Assembly (NCBI RefSeq): GCF_040807025.1
Contig: NC_090952.1
Location: 24,177,068-24,241,067 of the forward strand
DNA from: Struthio camelus
Taxonomy: Eukaryota > Chordata > Aves > Struthioniformes > Struthionidae
Direction of reading: 5' to 3'
DNA: 64,000 nucleotides
Positions 56,201 to 64,000 of the stretch are shown here, one piece after another. Both the position numbers and the translations under genes were made by a program. The notes under the pieces were generated by a model. That model was not told where the DNA came from and ran no database searches. It saw nothing but the letters and a program-made list of their open reading frames with translations. Position 1 is the stretch's first letter; every line of letters begins with the position of its first letter.

Positions 56201-59200
56201 AGACGCTGCTGGGTAACCTCAATGGTTCTTGCCTCAGATGAAAACTATTGATCGTAGCACTTCCCTGCTGGGGAGCATGATGTGGAAGACTATGTTAAGG
56301 ACCATGAGGTGCTGGGACTTACTTGGAATCATATGCACTGGCGTTGTAGAATAATTTTGAAACTGGACTTTTTGCATGTGAATAAACAAGTGAGCTAGAA
56401 CACAGAAGTGAAAAAAAGATTTATGAAAGCCATAGGTATCTGTCATACCTTTTTGATACTGTAAGTTAATTGATTCAGCTTTAAACCTCTCATGCCCATA
56501 CTAAACTACACAATTGATAAATAAACACAACTCAATAAACTAAACAGACAATCAGCTTTTGGGGAAATTTCTAGCTCTTCAAGCTCTTTTTCTTGCCCTT
56601 TTCCTGCCTTTAGGCTGACTTGTTCATCCAGTTTTATGTTCTTAAAAGACCTGTCTTGACATGAGGCTTAAATTATCTGGTCAGTCCAGAAAAGAGGAAA
56701 CATATTTGCTGTTTGTGACATATCTGAAGGACTGCTTGTCCTTTTGGGAATTGGCAAAACGAATGATCAGTTGGCCGCTTGGGATTCATCCTACCACTCT
56801 AACAGACCTTAGACCCTCATTCTTAAAAGCAAGTTAACAACGATCATGTCATCAACAGCAGCATAGCCACTGTGGGAAAGCAAGAAGAAATAAACTGAAT
56901 TTTCAGCAAAGCTAATTTATGTTGGAAATGAGAGAAAACCTTCTTTTGGGATAGTCAAAGCTCTACCTTTGGAGGTGATAGAGAGTGTTCCACCAGAATT
57001 TTTGGAGACGCCACTGGATAACCATTTGTTGGAGGAAGGAGGACGTATTCCTGCTTTAGTGTGTTGGGTTGTCGTGTGTGATCTTTTGAAGTCCCTTGCA
57101 GCTTTGCGTTTCTATGACCTCAGTCCCATTCCTGATCCTGTCATTGTTTTCCATTTGATGTTCCAGGACTTAGCACAGACTTGCCAAATGCCATGTGTCT
57201 AATCTCAGTAATGCAAATTTTTCAAATGGGTTTGAATAAAGATTTCAGCTTCAGGGCCTGTCCAGGGTCAAACTGTGGTTAGGAGTACTTAGGATTAGGG
57301 CAGTAAATGGTTCCTTTTGGGGACACATCTGTTAAAACGTTTGTTTAGAGTGGTAACTCTCCAAGCTGTTTCTCTATTAACTGTCAGCGCAGTATCTCAG
57401 GCCATCTGAACTATTTCATTTTGGGGCCCAACTTAATAACCTGGAAAGGTTTTATGAGTGGCCCTCTCAAACCTTGAGCCAGTCATGGTCTAGGAATGTT
57501 TCCTGTTCTTTGAAACATGTCTGTCTCTCTGTCTCCCAGCTACCGCCCTCTGCCAGAAGGCCCTGGAAGAGGAGCCACGAGGCAGAGGTTGCCTCTGATC
57601 ACCACAAAAATACCAAACTCCCAACTTCAGATGGAAGTTGCTCTGTTGTCCTCCACTTTCTGCTCTGAAGAATGACTTCAACGCAACCTTAGCTCTACTT
57701 TGAGCTTTATACCTGCAATTCAGTAGGACTTGACAGGACTGAATGTGATAAAGATCTTTTAGGGGGAGTTAAAAGGAAGAGAAGGGAGTGGGAGAAGAGA
57801 GGCTGCTTGGGAGGGAAACATGTTAAGAAAACTTGGGATCAAGATCCATATGGTGAGATGGGTCTGATCCGTTAGCCTGGAGGCACCTTGAGAACACGTG
57901 CATTTCTTTGCCTAATCAAGTATTACTCAATCAGAGCTAGTTGTCTTGAGCCAAGAAGGAAACCACATCTGTCATGAAAATAAGGAATATAGTTCCTTAG
58001 AACTCCATCCTTTCCTCTAGCATTCAATCTCTTCACCCGGTATTACAGACTCAATTTGACAGCTTCCCCAGAACCAACCTTTGGCCACAGGATCCTTCCT
58101 GATGGTGCTCAGCAAAGGTTTTCACCACCGTGGCCTTTAATTCCCGTCTGAATGGTTGCTGCTGCACATAGTCTCGTGGTTCTCTACTGTCAGACAGAGC
58201 CTGGGCACGTGGCAACCTCATCGTGGGACTACTAGAGTACAGGTAAATTTACTTGCCCTGTGTCTTCTTAACCTGAGGATTTGCAAGTGCAGTACATGCT
58301 TGAAGGAAATGAAGGAACAGTACGTGCTTGAAGCAAATTAAGATCAGCATACGCAAGTCCTGTTCTTCGTGCTATGACATAGATTTAGTGAGATTCATCT
58401 TCCTGGCTAGAAATGACTAAATACTAAGAGAAGCCTGAGTCTTTGGAGGCATCGGTGCTCCTTTGGCTCGACAATTCATGAGGCTTTTCCTTTCCGTATG
58501 CATTACTTCCTTGCATCTTTTCAAAGTGATCTCTTTAAAATGAACATCAAGTGCTTTTTATGCAGCCGTGCCAACAACAAAGCGTAAGTGGCATATTAGG
58601 ATGAGATAGCGTATTGCGGGTAGTACCAGAGCTGGGCTATTCTTTAGGTTTCTTGGATAGCTTCTGATATCATTTACATTTGTTTACAGCAAACTGCATT
58701 CTTCAGTGCCTGGGAATAGTTTTTTACATAGCATATAAAATCTGAAAAACGAAGAAAAGTCAACAATATACATCGATGCATGATAGCTTGTGCTATTACT
58801 GCTGGATTGTTCGTTCCTGCCGCCTTTACTGCTTTGTTGTTGGGCACAACAACCACAAGAGGGAGCGGGAAGCGAAGGTCTAGTTCAGCCTAGCGATAGC
58901 TTTTCTTCAGAGCTGCGCTCTGTCCTTGGCGGCTAACACGGCGCTGTGTAGGTCGGGGAGGGAGGAGAATGTGAAACAAGTAGTATTTCAGGACTTTGGT
59001 TGCATGACCTGGATATTTCTTTACAAGACGTCAAAGAAAGGTTTGCGCTTATAGTTATTTTGTCTAACAGGTGTCTGGAAGTGCAGATGATACTAGGGAG
59101 TTTTCTGTGCATAATGAAGGGTTATTTCCAATTTCCTACTCTGTTACTGCAGCTTGGTAAGAAGAGCTATGGGATTCCACTGAAGTTGAGGTTAAAATGT

Positions 59201-61300
59201 AATTGCAGGAATAAGATTTGCATGATGTGACACTGCTCCACTGAATGTCACAAACTGTTACCGAAACAGAGCAGGGGGAGCAGGATGATTGAATTTGGCT
59301 TAGCTCTTAAACAAAGCTAAACCTACTTTTCATTGCAATCTGGTCCAACTTAAGTCCTTCTGTCAGTTTTCATGCATAGCAAGCAGCTGGTCCCCTCCTG
59401 TCAGTCCCGTCCAGTTTTGCTGACACGCTTTAGTAATGCTGATGAACACCAAGGTGTCCTTGGAGTTTCTTTCAGCGAGTAATATTAGAGATGTTGCATG
59501 ACCGTAAGTACAGCTCTAAATGGGCAAGCTAGCAAGAAGAGCAGACACTCTAAGGACCAGTATCTTGAGGAGGATTGGGGCAGAATGGAGAATGGAGAGA
59601 GAAATGCTTCTGCGTAATGTTACCTTCTGGTGCCAGAACAGAGAAGCCCAACAGTTGGCAGGTAATGGGCAGAATACACCTAAACCACAAAATTAAAAAA
59701 GCAACTTCAGTTTCTCCAATAATTATATGAGTAATAGGTTGCAGTGCAGTGATGTCAGACTATTTAGTTGGTGTTTGTCAAGCTCAATTTGGTAGAAATG
59801 CAAATGTATCATTGTTTATTATATTCGAAAAATAGAATGGTTCTGGAGTAGAAGTTTTTAGAAGGGAAGGACTTGCCCAATCAATTGTAACTGTGGAGAT
59901 GTGATCAAAATAAAATACGTCTTGAGAAGTCAATGAAAAATAATATTCATTGTTAAAGACTTGAGAAACTTTTCTTATTTAGGGCCAGTCGTTGATATTT
60001 TCCTGAGAAGAGTCTCATTTGAGAGCGGTCAGTGAAGTGCCATTTTGCCAGATGTTCTTGTGATCTTTTTTCAGCAACAAATTAGTAGAGTCACTCAGCG
60101 AATTAGCAGCGCAGTCAGGAATAAAACATTTCCTTTTACCTCCAGTTCCTTCCCCTACCCACACAGGTCCTCTGTAACCAGTAGCAACAGGAGATCCAGG
60201 AGTGACTAAACCCTTGGAAGGGCTCTTCGCTTATGCAAGCCTGCAAATGGGAAGCGTTTACGTGGGCTCCCACGCGGAGTCAGAGAAATGTGAGGCCGGA
60301 CGGACACTGGATCACCTCATCCTTTCTCTGCGCCGAGGCAGGACCAAGGGTACTCGGAGCATCTCTGACAGATGCATGAAAGCCATCCTTGGCTTCTCCA
60401 GCCTGCTCCAGTATTTCTAACCGGTAAAGAGTCTTTTCTAGGACCTAACTCAAATCTTCTGCGATTTCAGGCAATTTCTGTGTTTCCCCCATACCTTTGG
60501 AGCACAGCTGATCATTCTTATTGAAATGGTCCATGACGTATTGGGAGACCAGTGTAGTTCCCCTTCTTTCTTCCCTAATCTAAACAAATTCAGTGCTTTC
60601 AGATGCAGTTTTTGAAAACTACCTCTTTTGGACTCTTTTAAGGATTCTTTTTTATTGTTTTGTTTTGTTTTGTTTTTTGTCAAACAGCTAGTACCTAAGC
60701 CAGGACCCCAACTCCGAGTGAACTAACTCCTTTACAATTGGTGGTGGGCACATTGTAGGTATCTTATTCCAGAAAGATATTTCTCTTTTTTTTGCAATTT
60801 TAGTGCATTGACTTGGATAAATTAAACAGCTGATCATGTTCCTCTCGTGTCTAGTGCTATTCAAAAAGGACTTTGGCTGTCCCTGAGCCTACTTCCAGCA
60901 ACAGCAATCAAGCAGGTGTTTTGCTGTCATTTCTGGCCCTGCAGCTGGGAGATTTATGGCTTGGGTGAAAAGCGAGTGCGGAAGTTCTCCTGGCAACTCT
61001 GGCTGATGGGTTTATGCTAAAGAAGAAAAGAGCTAAAGTAAATGTATGAAAGGCCACTATGGACCAAAGTCCACCTAGGTGAGTTCCTGTCCCTGGCAGT
61101 TGCCAGTAACAAATGCTTTGAGTGTAAAAAATAGCATTCGTACATTATGGCCCTTCTCCCTGCCAGCTGGTTATGGGTTCTTGCCTTTTGGGCTATAGTA
61201 TTTAAAATCTCCTGGCAGACCTCTCTTCCAAGAGTTTATCTTGTCTCCTTCCTTTCCTGCCCTCTAGAAATGAATTGGAAGGTAAAAATGACAAATCACA
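53246..61300. other. intergenic, gene-poor
   Basis: No coding exon was recognised on either strand. In mammals FRMD7 follows RAP2C in the same orientation, but none of its conserved FERM-domain exons could be identified here, so it probably lies downstream. Content noticed: an old CR1 fragment (about 56940-57125), an A run near 54620, and a small imperfect duplication of AGTACATGCTTGAAG at about 58293-58335. Confidence 0.6.
56940..57125 (+). mobile_element. diverged CR1 3' fragment
   Basis: The series CCTTTGGAGGTG, GGAGACGCCACTGGATAACC, GTGATCTTTTGAAGTCCCTTGCAG and TTTCTATGACCTCA follows the order of the CR1 3' end (ACCTTGGAG, CGACTGGAC, GATCTCCAGAGGTCCCTTCCA, ATTCTATGAT) at much lower identity than the copy at 7400. 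It is therefore an older insertion. Confidence 0.55.
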
Positions 61301-63660
61301 TGGACCGTAACAGCAGTGACTCAGCTCTGCGTCAGAAGTCCTGGAGGCCGGCGCGGTCACCGCTTCCGGGGGCGAGCAGGGAGCAAGCAAGCAAACCCTG
61401 AAGACCAGGAGGAGAAGTTCACAGCGGGGTTTGGAAGGAATGAGACTTTTTGCTTCTCATCTGCTTGGTCTGTCCTGACGAAAACCAGAGTGCCTGAGAG
61501 GCCGAAGAAGACCACACCCTAGTGCAATGCAATCCATCCTAATATAAATATGGCCAACACGCTCAGCGGGTTAGATGCATTTGGTGGATAGAAATAGCCT
61601 TCCTGGGAGAGCTGGTGCAATGCAGGTCAGGTGGAAGCTGGGCTCCAGAGTGCTGAAAACCAAGGCGAGGATGGGATGAGCAAGCAGTGGGGAAGCAGCA
61701 GTCAGCCCCACGGGCGGCTCTGCAGACTCCCCGGGCCGCTGCGCGCCGGCGCTGCTGCGCATGGCTCCCTCCTGCCCCGCGCCGTGTCCACTCGCCCAGT
61801 GCAATTCCTCCGTGCTTTGCTGCACCGTATTTGCATTGCCTGTCTACGTTATTCCTCGATGCTGTGAATAAGGAGGGCAGACGTGCCTGGCTGGAGGTCA
61901 GCGGTGGCTCAGCGCGGGAGCTGGCAGCCAGGATTGCTCCTCTCGGGGTGCCGGGTGAGCCAGCCGGCCCCACCGCTCCCGGCAGCTCCCCACACGCTGC
62001 TCCAGCCGGCTGCAGTCACCCCGGAAGAAGGAAGGAGATGAGGACTTCTCCTGGGGCCCTGCGCCCGGTGCTGCGGTGGCAGGAGCCCTGCCTGCACCCG
62101 GCCAGTGCAGCGATGCGCCGGCTGCTCGCTGGAGCGCTGCTCGCCCCTGTTGAGCGAGATTTAACGGCCCGAGCATTTAAAAACGCACGGGGAAATGGCA
62201 CTCGGCCCTCTGGAATGATTTCTACGTGCCGCTGCCCTTCTCCGGTGACACAAAGAGTGAGAATGGTGGGCCAAGGGAAGCACTGGAAATTCGGTCCCCA
62301 AATGCAGTGACGGTACATTTAGTAGAGCCAGTCCCTTTCCTCGGCCGCCGGCAGGCGGGGAGCTCAGCTGCCTTGAGGAGCAGCTTTACAAGGAAAGCAG
62401 ATTTGCTTTAATCTTTATGCTTCTTTTCTGCCCTGCTCAACAGGAGTCCAAATCCCGGCGCGCTCCCCTGCCCGTCCCGCTCCGGTGACGCCGCTGCAGG
62501 GCTTTGCTCAGCAACCCGCAGGCACCTGGCCCTCCGCGGCGGCCACGGTGCTCGGAGCCGACCGGCTCCTGCGCCGCCCGCCCTCGAGCCAGGCCGGGCC
62601 GGCTGCGTAATCCCCGCCGCCGCTCGGCAGCGCTGGGTTCGTGGGGCCGGGGCGGATGCACGCGCCTGCCCCGCGCTGCTGCGGTCCCGCTGCTTGGGCT
62701 TGTGCCAGCAAGTGAGGGCGAGCGCTGGGTGTTGTTAGCAGGATGCAGAAACTCATTTCGGAGCCGGCCCGTGCGGTCTTCGGTTGCCAGCTGTATGGGA
62801 AAGCGGGCAGGATAATGATCATCCGCGGGAGCTCCATGTTTTTCCCTCTTTGCAGCCTGGGCAGCTGGCTGAGCGCGTGGCCTGACAGGCTCTGTCCTGG
62901 CACGCGCAGGAGTATTTGGGCAATGTAAGAGGGAACACGGCAAATGGCACAGCCGCCCGGGCGTGACTTGCAGCAGATGTTTCACGGGAAACTGGAAAGA
63001 AAGCAAGAAACAAAATCTCAGCAGCACACGACGTGGCCTTTTAGGTTTGCCGGGATGCTTTTTTGTTGTTCGAGGCCCCACAGGATCGTATGGAGCTGCG
63101 GCTTTTTCCAGCAGCAACGACAACGATCCCCTCTGAGAGGCCAGCGAGTGCCTTTTGGCTCTGCTCACCGCGTCCGCTTCTGCAGAGGACGGCAGCGGCC
63201 CGAGGGAGGGGAGCGCGGCCGCCAGAGCAGCCCGGCCGACAGCCCCCTGCTCTGCCCAGACCCTGCGCGGGCCCCTTTGAAAGGAAATTATGAAAAATAA
63301 AATCTGGAGGGGCCGCAACTGAGCGAGTGCAAACCCCGAAGGGCCACCGCGCCGCGGGGAGGTAGCACCGGCGGGCCGGGCTGGGGGCCCGGCCATCTCG
63401 AGGGTGGGCAGCCGGCTCTGACGCTTGACGGATGAGCTGTTCCGCCCTGGCCCGTTCGGCAGCAGCAGTTGCCCTGCTGGGATCTGGAGGCACAGCGCGC
63501 GTATACGTGCGTGGGAATCGGGTTGTCTCAACGAGGCGGGAGCCTGAACTAACCTGCCAAAGCCGGGGAGCGAGGTGCGAACGAGCGGCAGGACCTCCCA
63601 CCGCAGCAAGGACTCCCGCCGGGGCTGGAGTTCAGCTGCAACCATTTCCCCGTCCTCTGG
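61300..63660. promoter_or_regulatory. GC-rich region, possible CpG island
   Basis: GC- and CpG-rich, densest at about 61690-62180 and 62440-63650. The longest open frame in the window, 402 codons on the minus strand (63645-62437), lies here but is an Arg/Pro/Ala-rich translation without any recognisable domain. It may contain the promoter of the next gene (FRMD7 would be expected from synteny), but no first exon could be identified. Confidence 0.4.
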
Positions 63661-63703
63661 TGAAGTGCATCAGCCCATCTACCCGTTTCACACACATCTG
63701 CTT

Positions 63704-63790
63704 AAATGAGTATATACATATATACATACACATATATATATATAAATATATATATATATATCTTTTCATATATATCTCATATATAATTTT
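63704..63790. repeat. (TA)n-rich microsatellite
   Basis: Runs of TATATA interspersed with CATA, from about 63704 to 63790. The rest of the window to 64000 holds nothing recognisable. Confidence 0.9.
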
Positions 63791-64000
63791 ATCTCCCACC
63801 TCATGGGGCCAGCAAGACGCTTCTAGCAGCGCTGGCCAAGCACAAGGCTAGCTGGCTAGTTTGTGTTTTAATGGAATTTAACCTGATTTAAAAAGATGAT
63901 GCTCGCTGCTCGGCGACTTAACGCAGGGTGAGCAGCTTAGCTCCTCTGCCCCGACCCCTCCGCAGGAAGCGTGAATCGTTTTGCCCTTGCGTTTCTCCGC

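Noticed and set aside
53246-64000. FRMD7 exons
   Set aside because: Expected downstream of RAP2C by synteny, but no FERM-domain sequence was found in any frame; the gene probably begins beyond the window.
1-64000. A mobile defence system, viral insertion or other prokaryote-type system
   Set aside because: The window is ordinary avian chromosomal DNA; no retroviral gag, pol or env frames, no phage genes and no CRISPR-like array were seen.

Overview
The window is vertebrate nuclear DNA, almost certainly from a bird. A 5'-truncated CR1 LINE ending in the avian-type ATTCTATGATTCT tail lies in an intron (about 7400-8019), exons are short and split by 1-6 kb introns, and compact CpG-rich islands alternate with AT-rich DNA. 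I see no bacterial features, tRNA, rRNA or CRISPR.

Two genes are certain, both on the + strand. (1) The 3' half of MBNL3 (muscleblind-like 3), about 4551-27750: eight exons coding for the inter-finger linker, zinc fingers 3-4, the alternative 54-nt NLS exon, the linker, the 36-nt and 95-nt alternative exons, the 74-nt exon carrying one stop codon, and the terminal exon, followed by a long AT-rich 3' UTR. The start of the gene and zinc fingers 1-2 lie upstream of base 1. (2) RAP2C, a Ras-family GTPase, complete as two coding exons (43265-43537 and 45263-45541; 183 aa), with a CpG-rich promoter and a probable 3' UTR reaching about 53245. MBNL3 next to RAP2C in the same orientation matches the human Xq26 order. 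It mirrors the MBNL1-RAP2B and MBNL2-RAP2A pairs, so the block is a relic of the early vertebrate genome duplications.

Layout: 1-24512 is MBNL3 exons and introns, with an intronic CpG island at 18480-20700; 24534-about 27750 is the 3' UTR; 27885-28260 is an isolated GC island; 28260-33250 is mostly AT-rich flank; 33300-38000 is a 4.7-kb CpG-rich domain with no recognised gene but one plausible micro-intron; 41272-42762 holds a perfect 60-bp tandem duplication and two minisatellites just upstream of RAP2C; 42763-45541 is the RAP2C promoter and gene; 45542-53245 is the putative RAP2C 3' UTR; 53250-61300 is gene-poor; 61300-63660 is GC-rich without a recognised gene.

The most informative unlisted signals concern splicing. 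The 54-nt and 95-nt MBNL3 exons are each preceded by very long stretches without any AG dinucleotide (185 and 248 nt) that are rich in YGCY, the MBNL binding motif. This is the signature of distant-branch-point, autoregulated exons. Together with a NAGNAG acceptor at the last exon, the sequence predicts several alternative C-termini.
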